Notes: a model not told the origin generated them from the sequence alone. DNA of 36,329 nt from an uncultured bacterium (GCA_902774905.1 CACYKF010000016.1:1-36329), one strand, 5' to 3'. Shown: positions 17,438 through 25,324, numbered from the stretch's first letter. A program made the numbers and translations.

Positions 17438-18124
17438 TTATCTGCCAATTGCACCGAGGAATTTGCTCAGTACTCTTGCCGCACCTGTTTTGTTACCTAT
17501 AATAAGTTTATCTTCTCCCAATACAGGTCCTAATTTTTCTTTAACATAATCTAATTTTGCAGGTGAAGCATATAAAAACATCATTGCAAGTTTGTCACCT
17601 GTTTCTTTTTGAACTTTCTGAACTTCAGACGGGAAAGTATCCCAATGAATTTGGTTTTCGTATTTCCCTTCATTTTCCAAATCACCCATTACTACAATTG
17701 CAGGAATATAACCGTTCTTGTGTAAGGTTATGGAATGATTAAATGCTTTTTGAATGGCAAGTCCATACGCAGTACCAAATTCATCCCCGTCAATTTTAGT
17801 AAATTCTTTGAGGGCTTTGCGAATTTCTGATGTTGATTGCGGAGAACCTTCATAAATAATATATGATTTTTCAGAAACTCTTAAAATCTTTATATGGTCT
17901 TCAGGGTCAAGCATTGAACACAACTGTTTTAAAGTCGCTGTTTGTTGGGGTAATTCTTTTGCATTTGAAGCCGAAGAATCCACAATAAATATGACCGAAG
18001 CCTTATGAAATTCATCAACTTTTACTTTTGATAACCCAAATACCGCAAGACCTAATGCTAAAAGTATTGCGCCTACAAATAATAAAATTTTTAATTGTCC
18101 GTTGCTTGATTTTCTGTTTCTCAT
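17438..18124 (-). CDS. Membrane-anchored von Willebrand factor A domain protein
   Basis: A 228-residue protein with one N-terminal membrane helix (about 11-32) and a VWA domain (about 43-225). The metal-ion-dependent adhesion site begins with DSSAS (Asp49, Ser51, Ser53), a proper DxSxS. The later strand YIPAIVVMGDLENEGK carries the conserved acidic position. VWA domains bind partner proteins through Mg2+; bacterial anchored versions occur in membrane complexes. It is the first gene of the three-gene cluster running down to 14887. Its N-terminus MRNRK resembles MRNKK of the repeat protein, perhaps a shared topogenic signal. Confidence 0.8.
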   Translation of the reverse strand: MRNRKSSNGQLKILLFVGAILLALGLAVFGLSKVKVDEFHKASVIFIVDSSASNAKELPQQTATLKQLCSMLDPEDHIKILRVSEKSYIIYEGSPQSTSEIRKALKEFTKIDGDEFGTAYGLAIQKAFNHSITLHKNGYIPAIVVMGDLENEGKYENQIHWDTFPSEVQKVQKETGDKLAMMFLYASPAKLDYVKEKLGPVLGEDKLIIGNKTGAARVLSKFLGAIGR

Positions 18125-18176
18125 AACTATAACTTACCATAAATTTTTAAATTGTGTAATCATATAAATAGTTGAA

Positions 18177-18220
18177 GTAAGATAAGTTTGCAAGTTAAAA
18201 ACATATCAAACTTATCTTAC
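18177..18220. other. Long intergenic hairpin between rubrerythrin and VWA genes
   Basis: Arms GTAAGATAAGTTTG (18177-18190) and CAAACTTATCTTAC (18207-18220) are perfectly complementary over 14 bp with a 16-nt loop. It lies 22 bp after the rubrerythrin stop codon. No T-tract follows on the minus strand, so it could be an atypical terminator, an mRNA-stabilising hairpin or a protein-binding site ahead of the VWA operon. Confidence 0.6.
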
Positions 18221-18241
18221 TCATTCTGTTTATTAAACCTC

Positions 18242-18778
18242 TTATGAAAAATATCTTTTCAAAAGACCGTCAAAGCCTTTGCCGTGACGTGCTTCGTCTT
18301 TAGCCATTTCGTGAACCGTATCGTGAATTGCATCATAACCGAGTTCTTTTGCTCTTTTGGCAAGTTGCAATTTACCGTCACATGCACCAAATTCCGCTTC
18401 AGCACGAAGTTCAAGATTTTTCTTTGTAGAATCTGTCAAAACTTCTCCTAATAATTCAGCGAATTTTGCAGCGTGTTCTGCTTCTTCAAAAGCATATCTT
18501 TTGTATGCTTCCGCAACTTCAGGATAACCTTCTCTTTCTGCTACTCTTGACATTGCAAGATACATACCGACTTCAGAACATTCTCCTGCAAAGTTTGCTC
18601 TCAAACCTTCCATAACTTGAGCATCTTCAACTTTGCCATCGCCTACATGATGTTCGCAGGCATAAACTTTACCTTCAGCATCAAGTGCTTTAAATGTTGT
18701 AGCCCCGCAAATAGGACATTTATCAGGCATTGTTTCAGATTCTGTTGACCAACCGCATACTGTACAAATAAATTTCAT
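18242..18778 (-). CDS. Rubredoxin-first rubrerythrin (peroxide reductase)
   Basis: A 178-residue protein. The N-terminal rubredoxin-like knuckles CTVCGW and CPICGA (Cys5, Cys8, Cys21, Cys24) bind one iron. The ferritin-like domain follows with diiron ligands in [16 protein letters not shown] and DEARH (ExxH motifs). This reversed order matches the reverse-rubrerythrin/NADH-peroxidase type of anaerobes, which reduces H2O2. The ATG at 18778 is preferred over a GTG nine bases upstream, because that GTG lies within the Shine-Dalgarno AAAGGTGG. It appears monocistronic. Confidence 0.93.
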   Translation of the reverse strand: MKFICTVCGWSTESETMPDKCPICGATTFKALDAEGKVYACEHHVGDGKVEDAQVMEGLRANFAGECSEVGMYLAMSRVAEREGYPEVAEAYKRYAFEEAEHAAKFAELLGEVLTDSTKKNLELRAEAEFGACDGKLQLAKRAKELGYDAIHDTVHEMAKDEARHGKGFDGLLKRYFS

Positions 18779-18870
18779 AATAACCACCTTTCCTTATAAC
18801 AATGAGTATAACAGAAAAACCGACTTTTGCATAGTGGGAAAAGTAAATTAAAAATTAAAAAACTTAATTT

Positions 18871-19005
18871 CCCTCCCTAAATAGGGAGGGATAAAGGGAG
18901 GGTTTCTTTTACATATATTAAGAATTCAAACCCATCCTAACCTCCCCTATATAGGGGAGGAATTGTTTTTCCCTTCCCCATGCAGGTAGTGGGACAAAGG
19001 AAGGG
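18871..19005. repeat. G+C-rich palindrome cluster, probable interspersed repeat
   Basis: Perfect palindromes CCCTCCC/GGGAGGG (18871-18890) and CCTCCCCTATATAGGGGAGG (18941-18960) are joined by AGGGAGGGTTT and CCCATCCTAACC; a CCCTTCCCC / GGAAGGGG pair lies to the right (about 18971-19005). It occupies most of the 289-bp gap between the rubrerythrin start and 19068. It is similar in style to the element at 6104-6222 and resembles mobile palindromic intergenic elements. Confidence 0.65.
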
Positions 19006-19020
19006 GTTATGATTAGCAAA

Positions 19021-19051
19021 AAAAGACCTGCCGTTTTTTGGCAGGTCTTTT
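19021..19051 (-). terminator. Strong terminator, bidirectional in form
   Basis: AAAAGACCTGCC (19021-19032) pairs perfectly with GGCAGGTCTTTT (19040-19051). On the minus strand it is followed by further T and lies 17 bp after the stop codon of the gene at 19068-20102. Confidence 0.93.
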
Positions 19052-19067
19052 AAATTTTTTATTTTTC

Positions 19068-20102
19068 TTATGCATTAAAAGTTTTGAATGAAGATTCAAC
19101 ATTTTTGGAGATAACTTTTTTGACCGCATCCATTTCTGTTGAAATAGCATTTTCTTCGGTATCAAGTTGTTTCAGTTTCAATTCTAACTGTTTATCTTGT
19201 TGTTGAACGATTTCAAGTTTTGAGTTAATTTCCTGAATTTTGTGGTCATATTCGTGTTGTTTGTAGTTATATTCGTTCATTGCATCATTATATGCTTCTT
19301 CATCTGTAGTAGTTGTTGTTGTCAGAGCATAAGTACGCTCTATTTTATTACCTTGATCATCTGTACCAAGATTGATTGTAATTGCCACATATCTGCCTGA
19401 AGAATCTTTTTCAACGGTTGCTTCTTTGTGTAATACTTCTCTTGTTTGTGTTGTAGAACCAAGTGAATAACAAGGAATACTTGCGAGGTTTTTATTGTTA
19501 TATTTTTGAGTTTGTTGTAATTCGCTTAAAGCATATAAATATGGTTCATAGTTGCCATTTGTAGTATTTTTAATATATCTGATATAGAATTTACCACTGT
19601 CACCGGTTTTTTCCTGAACCATTTTTAATAAATATGCTTCGTTTTGTAATAAAGCGGTACGCTGACTTGCTGAAAGTGATTCATAGTATTCATCATCAGC
19701 GATATTTGCAGGGGCAACACCTGCTTCTCTCAACTTGCAACTTCCGATTGAATAAGTTGAGCCTGTTTTTTCAACTAAACTTGAGGCAGCCGGAACGATA
19801 GCATAATCATCCTGCCATTCTTCGACATAGTTTACAACATACTCATTGTTGGTACCGGATTTTGGTAATAAGGAAATAAGGGTATTAGTCATTGCACCAT
19901 CATTGAAGGTGTAAGATACTTTTGTATAATCATCAATAGATGGCGGAGTCGGCACTTCCATATTACACAATTCGCTATAATAACTTGCTGATTCGTTAGA
20001 CAGGGTTGTTCTTTGCTGGTTAATCTGTTGTCCTTCAAATTCAACATTGTTTTTTCTTGCTGTTAAACTTAAAAATCTTGCTTGAGATGCTGACATTCCC
20101 AT
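19068..20102 (-). CDS. Conserved coiled-coil protein with MGMSASQAR N-terminus
   Basis: A 344-residue protein without signal peptide or membrane span. The first 35 residues (MGMSASQARFLSLTARKNNV) form an amphipathic helix. The middle is a polar beta-like region, and residues about 270-335 are a charged coiled coil. From memory this N-terminus recurs in several proteins of Gastranaerophilales genomes, but I cannot check that here. The helix-middle-coiled-coil plan resembles filament or secretion-apparatus subunits (flagellin/hook or type III needle-like); that is only a structural analogy. It is monocistronic, with AAGGAAATACC before the ATG and a strong terminator after it, consistent with high expression. 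Confidence 0.6.
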   Translation of the reverse strand: MGMSASQARFLSLTARKNNVEFEGQQINQQRTTLSNESASYYSELCNMEVPTPPSIDDYTKVSYTFNDGAMTNTLISLLPKSGTNNEYVVNYVEEWQDDYAIVPAASSLVEKTGSTYSIGSCKLREAGVAPANIADDEYYESLSASQRTALLQNEAYLLKMVQEKTGDSGKFYIRYIKNTTNGNYEPYLYALSELQQTQKYNNKNLASIPCYSLGSTTQTREVLHKEATVEKDSSGRYVAITINLGTDDQGNKIERTYALTTTTTTDEEAYNDAMNEYNYKQHEYDHKIQEINSKLEIVQQQDKQLELKLKQLDTEENAISTEMDAVKKVISKNVESSFKTFNA

Positions 20103-20186
20103 AACGGTATTTCCTTTCGTCTTATTTTATCTGTTATCTTTCATGTCGGCAGGTAAAAGCATGAACTTTAATGTTTTTGAGCATGT

Positions 20187-20205
20187 TTGTAACATTTCGT
20201 TACAA
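20187..20205. promoter_or_regulatory. 19-bp perfect palindrome upstream of ssrA
   Basis: TTGTAACATTTCGTTACAA, 7-bp arms and a 5-bp centre, typical of a dimeric CRP/FNR-type or similar operator. The half GTTTGTAACATTTC is repeated exactly at 8241-8254 upstream of aroQ. It overlaps the space between the divergent 19068-20102 gene and the ssrA promoter. Confidence 0.55.
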
Positions 20206-20211
20206 TAAAGA

Positions 20212-20239
20212 TTGAAAAAGGTTAAAATTCAGTTATAAT
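20212..20239 (+). promoter_or_regulatory. ssrA promoter
   Basis: The -35 TTGAAA (20212-20217), a 16-bp spacer and -10 TATAAT (20234-20239) predict transcription from about 20246, some 24 nt before the mature tmRNA 5' end, which RNase P would create. Confidence 0.7.
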
Positions 20240-20269
20240 AGTATTAATCGTACATTTACATTTTTATAT

Positions 20270-20666
20270 GGGGACGTTCTGGTATTTGACAGGATGTTTG
20301 GTGGTAATATGCGGCGGGTCGGAGCGCTGTTCTCCGTCATCAACGAGCAAAACAAATTAAGTGCTAACAATGTAAGAAAAGTAGACTTTGCACAAGCATA
20401 TGCTTTGGCTGCTTAGTCTATGATTAGCCACTTATATAGCCCAGCTTGCCGGCTGTATAAGTCCATTATGCAAGCGGCAGTGTATTGATGCAAAGTAGAT
20501 ACATCAAGATGACTTTGCAAGGTTTAGAGTTTCCTTTAAATAAAACCTTGGGCTGATTCGTATGGTTTAGGACATTTTCCTGAATCAGTTGAGCAAAAAA
20601 TAGCCTACACTCGTAGAAGTATGTTGTCATCCATTTTGGACGTGGGTTCGACTCCCACCGTCTCCA
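20270..20666 (+). ncRNA. ssrA: Transfer-messenger RNA (tmRNA)
   Basis: The tRNA-like domain is made by the 5' end GGGGACG pairing with the 3' end CGTCTCC plus discriminator A, a D-loop-less start (GTTCTGGTATTTGACAGG) and the T-arm GTGGGTTCGACTCCCAC. The tag reading frame ends VDFAQAYALAA followed by TAG at 20414-20416; the C-terminal YALAA is the expected protease-recognition signal. The resume codon is not certain (reading frame GAG CAA AAC AAA TTA before the tag). CCA is not encoded at this copy. tmRNA rescues stalled ribosomes. Its 3' end is a common integration target, and here the last 16 bp are repeated at 20832-20847. Confidence 0.95.
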
Positions 20667-20847
20667 TTTTTAAATATTATAAATAATAGTTGTGTGAGGA
20701 GAACCCAACAAACCGAGAGGTTTGTCTGTGGTTCGAGCGGGAGAGAGCCGAGGCTGGAGCAGATTTTGGCTTGTGCCAAATGGCACAAAAGCCAAAATGC
20801 GTAATGCCGTTTATGGCGAACGACCAAGACAACTCCCACCGTCTCCA
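20651..20847. repeat. Duplicated ssrA 3' end (attachment-site-like direct repeats)
   Basis: ACTCCCACCGTCTCCA occurs at 20651-20666 (end of ssrA) and again at 20832-20847, where it is followed by CCA. The 165 bp between hold no gene. They contain a strong hairpin (20763-20798: ATTTTGGCTT-GTGCC / GGCAC-AA-AAGCCAAAAT). The pattern fits core attachment sites left by site-specific integration at ssrA, but the intervening DNA is too short to be the island itself. Confidence 0.65.
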
Positions 20848-21205
20848 CCAAAAAAGAGAATAAGACAACTATAGGTTTTCAGGACAGTTGTGATTGGAGT
20901 TTTATTGTGGATTTGCCTAATTTTAGGGCAATAGAGGCAAGTTTATAGTGTAGAGATTTACCGGACTATTCTTGCACTTTTGTCATAATTTTTGCACTAT
21001 TTTGCACCGAAAACCTGTCACCCTGAACTTGTATCAGGGTCTATTTTGCGTGGTGTTTGAATTTTAGCGAGTGCAAATAAGTGCAAAATAGTGCAAAAAT
21101 AATTTATCTTACATTTTGATATGTGTCTTTTTGTCTCTGAGATTGAGATTTGGGACTTGATTTATTCCGAAAGGTGAGTGATGAATGTGTGTGAGGTAAC
21201 TTTTT
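20667..21205. other. Non-coding junction between ssrA and the Mu-like module
   Basis: A 539-bp stretch with no credible gene. In order it holds the repeated ssrA end, a hairpin at 20763-20798, an A/T-rich piece, two inverted groups of TTGCAC boxes (20971-21100), and a short CCCTGA/TCAGGG palindrome at about 21022-21040. The Shine-Dalgarno GTGAGGTAAC of the transposase is at the end. Confidence 0.7.
20971..21100. repeat. TTGCAC-box inverted repeats, candidate transposase end or operator
   Basis: A perfect 20-bp inverted repeat, ATTTTTGCACTATTTTGCAC at 20988-21007 and its complement at 21081-21100. Each 20-mer contains two TTGCAC boxes about 11 bp apart, and each side has one further box (20972-20977; GTGCAA at 21071-21076), giving three boxes on each side. 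It sits 105 bp before the transposase start codon. Box arrays of this kind are typical of Mu-family transposase binding at element ends or of phage repressor operators. Confidence 0.75.
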
Positions 21206-22900
21206 ATGACAAACTTCACACCCGAAAAATGTAAACAAATAGCACTTGCAAGACTTGATGTGGTTCACAAGTGGCTTGAATTTAGAAAGCAATCTCAAAA
21301 TAAACTTCAAGCCGATTATGATTTTGTAAAATTACATAACACATCAAATTCACACTTGTTTGAAATTTTAGGAAAAATATCTCGCGGAAGTTTGCACCGT
21401 TGGTATGCTATGTTAAACGGAACGGAAGATTATATGAAACTTTTGCCGCAGTATAAATATTCAACTGTTTGGGAATACCGAACAGTTCTCAATGATGAAG
21501 AAATAAAAATCTTTATGGGATTGCTTTTGCATCCTAACAGATTATCTATCGGTAAGGCTATAGCATTAACAAAATATAGATTAAAGGAGCAGGGGCAAAA
21601 TTTTATTCCGGCGGATATCACATTTAGAAGGTACGCAAAATGGTTCAAGGATAATAATTACGATAAATGGATTCTTGCTCGTGACGGAGAAAAAGCACTA
21701 TCGGATAAAGTTGAACCATACATGAAACGTGATGCAAGCTTGCTTGAAGTCGGGGACATTCTTGTCGCGGACGGACATAAATTAGCATTTCAGGTAATAA
21801 ATCCGTTTACAGGAAAACCCTGCAGAGCAACATTAGTGGGATTTTTGGATTGGAAATCTACAGCACTCGTTGGATATGAAATAATGCTTGAAGAAAATAC
21901 GCAGTGTATTGCAAGTGCTTTGCGTAATTCAATAATTAATCTTGATATGATACCCAAAGTTGTTTATCAAGATAATGGCAGAGCTTTTCGGGCTAAGTAT
22001 TTTACAGATGATAAAGGATTCAGCGAACTCGGTTTTCAGGGATTGTATTCAAAACTGGGTATAGAAACAGTTTTTGCAAGACCGTATAATGCGAGAGCAA
22101 AAGTTATTGAAAGATTCTTTAAAGAATTTCAGGAAGGTTTTGAAAAACTTTTGCCGAGTTATATCGGAAGCAGTATTCAGAATAAACCTGCTTATATGAT
22201 GAGAAATGAGAAGTTTCATAAAAATCTACATAATGAATTTATTCCAACTATTGAAGAAACAATAAAAATGATTAATATGTGGCTGAGTTTCAAGAATTCT
22301 CAACCTTGTCCGAATGCTCCGGATAAAACAGTTACGGAAGTTTTATCTGAAAGGAAACGACAAAATATTGATATAAATACGCTTGACGATTTGATGCTTG
22401 CAACTGAAGTCAAAACAATTCAGCGAAACGGTATAAGATTTTTGAATTGTGACTATTTTGATGAAAGGTTGTACGGATTCAAGAGTAAAGTCCTGATTAA
22501 ATACAATATTTTTGATCTGACAAGTATTAAAGTTTACACCCCAAAAGGCGAATATCTTTGCACCGCAGAAAGAGTAACAGAAACTCATCCGATGGCAAAA
22601 TTACTCGGTAATGTCAAAGATTATGAAGATTACAAACAAAAAATTGTTAAACAACGGCAATTAAAAAAGAAAACAGTTGAATCTGTCAAAAAATATCTTC
22701 AATGTGAGGATATAAAGTTACTTGAAACACAAAATAAAAAACCAATTGTTCAATGTGCGTTTAAAACTAGTTCAAATGGTGTTTACAAGAGTTTTAAAAA
22801 TAATGCTGATAAATATGAGTATTTAATAACTCATAATCCGCAAGATGAGTGGATAGAGCAATTTAAGCAAACAAAGGAGTATCGATTATTGTATGAATAA
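21206..22900 (+). CDS. Mu-type DDE transposase (MuA/TnsB-like)
   Basis: A 564-residue transposase. An N-terminal helical DNA-binding region (about 1-170) is followed by an RNase H-fold catalytic core: Asp189 (ILVADGHK), Asp256 (VVYQDNGRA) and Glu302 (AKVIERFF), in the order and surroundings of the rve/MuA family. A C-terminal beta-barrel-like and basic region (about 400-564) should contact the ATPase. Mu-like enzymes cut and join element ends into target DNA. The next gene overlaps by 8 bp and encodes the matching ATPase. GTGAGGTAAC precedes the ATG, with the TTGCAC repeats upstream. Confidence 0.9.
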   Translation: MTNFTPEKCKQIALARLDVVHKWLEFRKQSQNKLQADYDFVKLHNTSNSHLFEILGKISRGSLHRWYAMLNGTEDYMKLLPQYKYSTVWEYRTVLNDEEIKIFMGLLLHPNRLSIGKAIALTKYRLKEQGQNFIPADITFRRYAKWFKDNNYDKWILARDGEKALSDKVEPYMKRDASLLEVGDILVADGHKLAFQVINPFTGKPCRATLVGFLDWKSTALVGYEIMLEENTQCIASALRNSIINLDMIPKVVYQDNGRAFRAKYFTDDKGFSELGFQGLYSKLGIETVFARPYNARAKVIERFFKEFQEGFEKLLPSYIGSSIQNKPAYMMRNEKFHKNLHNEFIPTIEETIKMINMWLSFKNSQPCPNAPDKTVTEVLSERKRQNIDINTLDDLMLATEVKTIQRNGIRFLNCDYFDERLYGFKSKVLIKYNIFDLTSIKVYTPKGEYLCTAERVTETHPMAKLLGNVKDYEDYKQKIVKQRQLKKKTVESVKKYLQCEDIKLLETQNKKPIVQCAFKTSSNGVYKSFKNNADKYEYLITHNPQDEWIEQFKQTKEYRLLYE

Positions 22901-23573
22901 GATTTTTGTAAAAACGCAAAACGTCAAAAACTTTATCGGACTTGTTGAGAATCTGATTAACAAACCCAAAAATATTCCGAAAATGGGACTTGTTTATGGT
23001 GAGCCCGGACTTGGAAAATCGCAAACAGCATTGTGGCTTGCGTGCAAGTATGACGGAATATATTTAAGGGCATCAAACCTTATGACGGGCAGATGGTTGC
23101 TTGAGGAAATGGTTAAAGAACTTGATGAAATTCCGAGATTTTTGACTTTGGATAATTTCAATATCGTGGTTAAAAAGCTGAAACAAAATCCACAGTTGAT
23201 TTTTATCGATGAGATTGATTACCTTATGAATAACTACAAAACCATTGAAACTCTAAGGGATATTTACGACGAAACCGGCTGCCCGATAGTTTTTATCGGA
23301 ATGGGATTGGCTCACAGAAAACTTGAAAGATATAAACATTTGTATGACAGGTTTTCAGAAATTTTAAAATTTGAAACCTTTGGCGTAAATGATTTAAGCC
23401 AAATTATAAACCAATTGTCTGAAATCTCATTTACTTCTGATTCAATTGAATATATCCACACGAAATACAATAGATTCAGGCAAATTGTTCAATTAATAAA
23501 TCAAATGGAAACATTTGCCAAAGACAATAATTTAACCGAAATAAATATGGAGGTCATAAGTCAAATAATATGA
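22893..23573 (+). CDS. MuB/IstB/TniB-like AAA+ transposition ATPase
   Basis: A 226-residue AAA+ ATPase. Walker A is GEPGLGKS (36-43), Walker B LIFIDEID (102-109), and a sensor-1-like strand IVFIGMG lies near 133-139. Length and pairing with a DDE transposase match MuB/IstB/TniB proteins, which bind target DNA with ATP, activate the transposase and confer target immunity. It overlaps the transposase gene by 8 bp and the following gene by 4 bp (ATGA), so all three are translated from one message. Confidence 0.9.
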   Translation: MNKIFVKTQNVKNFIGLVENLINKPKNIPKMGLVYGEPGLGKSQTALWLACKYDGIYLRASNLMTGRWLLEEMVKELDEIPRFLTLDNFNIVVKKLKQNPQLIFIDEIDYLMNNYKTIETLRDIYDETGCPIVFIGMGLAHRKLERYKHLYDRFSEILKFETFGVNDLSQIINQLSEISFTSDSIEYIHTKYNRFRQIVQLINQMETFAKDNNLTEINMEVISQII

Positions 23574-24079
23574 ACATAGAAAAATTGGCACGACATTTAA
23601 AAGAGTTTGCTCTAGATGAAATCGAAATGATTGCAGAGTGTGATTGTAAAACAGAACTTGAACGGCTTTTGAACGAGGGTAAATTGGTATTTGAACAAGG
23701 ATTGTACAAATATAAAGAGCCGAAGCAACTTAAGACTTTTGATATTTTTGAAAAGCCAATTTATAAAAGCGGGGAGCGAATTTTGTTTAAGAATATGGCA
23801 ATTATATATTTGAATAATCGTAGACTTACAAAAGATACATTAAAAGGCTACCGCTCGCAGCTGAAATATAATATTATTCCGTTTTTTGAGGGTTTATATA
23901 CTGATGAAATTACTTATGAAATGATTTTAAAATTTGTGGACTTTATGAAGAAAAAATTTAAACCAAAGACCGCAAGTAACGGAGTAACATTGCTTGGCAG
24001 TATTTTAAAATATGCATTTATGGATGGTTATATCAAAAATAATCCGTATTTTGGTGTTAGAAATTCAATGTGTAAATAA
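23570..24079 (+). CDS. Protein with a tyrosine-recombinase core-binding (SAM-like) domain only
   Basis: A 169-residue protein. After an N-terminal helical segment, residues about 80-165 match the SAM-like core-binding domain of phage integrases (FKNMAIIYLNNRRLTKDTLKGYRSQL, FVDFMKKKFKPKTASNGVTLLGS, AFMDGYIKNNP). The protein then stops: the catalytic half with Arg, HxxR and Tyr is absent, and the following gene uses a different frame, so I see no simple frameshift. It could be a DNA-binding accessory factor of the Mu-like module or a truncated integrase. The ATGA overlap with the ATPase gene argues that it is a working part of the operon. Confidence 0.65.
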   Translation: MNIEKLARHLKEFALDEIEMIAECDCKTELERLLNEGKLVFEQGLYKYKEPKQLKTFDIFEKPIYKSGERILFKNMAIIYLNNRRLTKDTLKGYRSQLKYNIIPFFEGLYTDEITYEMILKFVDFMKKKFKPKTASNGVTLLGSILKYAFMDGYIKNNPYFGVRNSMCK

Positions 24080-24088
24080 GGAGAAACT

Positions 24089-24496
24089 ATGACTAAATTA
24101 GATAAATTAAAACAAGCAGAGCATTTGTATGTTTGTGAAAAAGAGCCACTTGACGTGATTAGTGCAAAACTTGACCTTTCACGCAGGACTTTATTTTATT
24201 GGAAGAAAGAATATGAATGGGACAAAAAGAGGTTTGAAAAAGGCAGAGAACAGGAACTTTTTAATCGCGAACTCTTAAATTTTGCTCAAAAAATAATGGA
24301 TAAAATTTCAAATGATATTGATAATAATCAACAAACCCCACAGGCAGAAATGTATTCCCTTATGAATATCATTAAAAATCTGCCACAAATAAAATCAAAT
24401 ATCGAAATTTCGCAAACTAAACATAAATCTAAAAAGGAAGAATATTTGCCGGAAGATATTATAAAAATAGTTGAAAAAGATATTTTAGGCATGTAA
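24089..24496 (+). CDS. DUF1804-like HTH protein (Mu-like phage type)
   Basis: A 135-residue protein. The N-terminal helix-turn-helix (LYVCEKEPLDVISAKLDLSR, then RTLFYWKKEYEWDKKR) resembles DUF1804 or small-terminase-like proteins of Mu-like phages, followed by a helical, charged C-terminal half. GGAGAAACT lies before the ATG, 9 bp after the previous stop. No head, tail or lysis genes follow, so the module looks like a transposable element or prophage remnant and not a complete phage. Confidence 0.65.
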   Translation: MTKLDKLKQAEHLYVCEKEPLDVISAKLDLSRRTLFYWKKEYEWDKKRFEKGREQELFNRELLNFAQKIMDKISNDIDNNQQTPQAEMYSLMNIIKNLPQIKSNIEISQTKHKSKKEEYLPEDIIKIVEKDILGM

Positions 24497-24598
24497 ACAT
24501 AGCACCATACTAGTTTATAAAATATTATTTTTATTTTGTTTATCTATATATTAAATGTTTGCATTGATAATGTATAAATATTCTTTATTCTAATAAAA

Positions 24599-25324
24599 CT
24601 AAGAAAGTTCTTGAACTTGCTTTTCCAGCAAACTTTTTCTACCATCCCAACTTATTTTGAATTTATGATAATTGTCTAATTTTGTTAGGTTTGATGTTAA
24701 TTCTAGTTTTAATGAAACAACATATTCATGCAATTTGCCTATTAAAATAAGAAGAGCTTCTCTATCATTTATTACTTGTTGTTCATAAGGTAAAAGCATT
24801 TGTTCTGCAATTCCTTGTAATCGTTTTAATTCTAAATCCTTTAATGTTAATTCGTGATACAAAACTCCTTGGTTTCTTTCACCTACAATATTGTGTAGAT
24901 TGTATAACTTCAGGTTAAAACTTAAAAATTGTTCTAATAAATTATTAAATTTGCTGTCAAAGAAGCTCGTATATTCATCAAAATCAAATTCTTTTATTGT
25001 ATTTATAATTTCCATTGTCAGTTTATAATTTATCCTAAAATTCATATCCGTAATTTCTTTTTTTATAAGAAAATTACCTAAATTTTTATCAATTACACAG
25101 AGTGTAAAATAAATTTCCGCGAAATTGTTATATAGTTTGTTTATAATCTTATTTTTTTCATAAAGGAACAAAATTATTGAAGTCATGCCTGTTAACACAA
25201 CTCCGGTAAATACTCCTGTAGAAAGATCATAAAACTTATTATTTTGTTCTGTAGCAAAAATTCCAATTAAAGACAAAATTAATATAATTATGCAAGATAT
25301 AATAATGTATTTTTGTAATCTCAT
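24599..25324 (-). CDS. Membrane protein with two N-terminal spans and helical cytoplasmic domain
   Basis: A 241-residue protein. Two membrane helices, about 6-24 and 36-56, are followed by roughly 180 residues of charged, mostly helical sequence with no family that I recognise. Two-span proteins with a soluble domain are common as effectors in phage-defence islands, and this one lies between a Mu-like module and a type I restriction locus; a defence role is only a possibility. GGAGCTAAA precedes the ATG. Confidence 0.55.
   Translation of the reverse strand: MRLQKYIIISCIIILILSLIGIFATEQNNKFYDLSTGVFTGVVLTGMTSIILFLYEKNKIINKLYNNFAEIYFTLCVIDKNLGNFLIKKEITDMNFRINYKLTMEIINTIKEFDFDEYTSFFDSKFNNLLEQFLSFNLKLYNLHNIVGERNQGVLYHELTLKDLELKRLQGIAEQMLLPYEQQVINDREALLILIGKLHEYVVSLKLELTSNLTKLDNYHKFKISWDGRKSLLEKQVQELS

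Noticed and set aside
17438-18124. Magnesium-chelatase or MoxR-type VWA partner
   Set aside because: No MoxR-type AAA+ ATPase gene is adjacent; the neighbours are membrane proteins.
20627-20868. Two overlapping minus-strand frames, one ending GDGGSRTHV
   Set aside because: They are antisense to the tmRNA 3' end and its duplicate. GGSRTHV-type frames are well-known false translations of tRNA/tmRNA ends.
23570-24079. Functional integrase for an ssrA-integrated island
   Set aside because: It lacks the whole catalytic domain (no Arg, HxxR or Tyr motifs) and cannot recombine DNA alone.
24089-24496. A complete Mu-like prophage
   Set aside because: No portal, capsid, tail or lysis genes follow; the next genes are on the opposite strand and unrelated.
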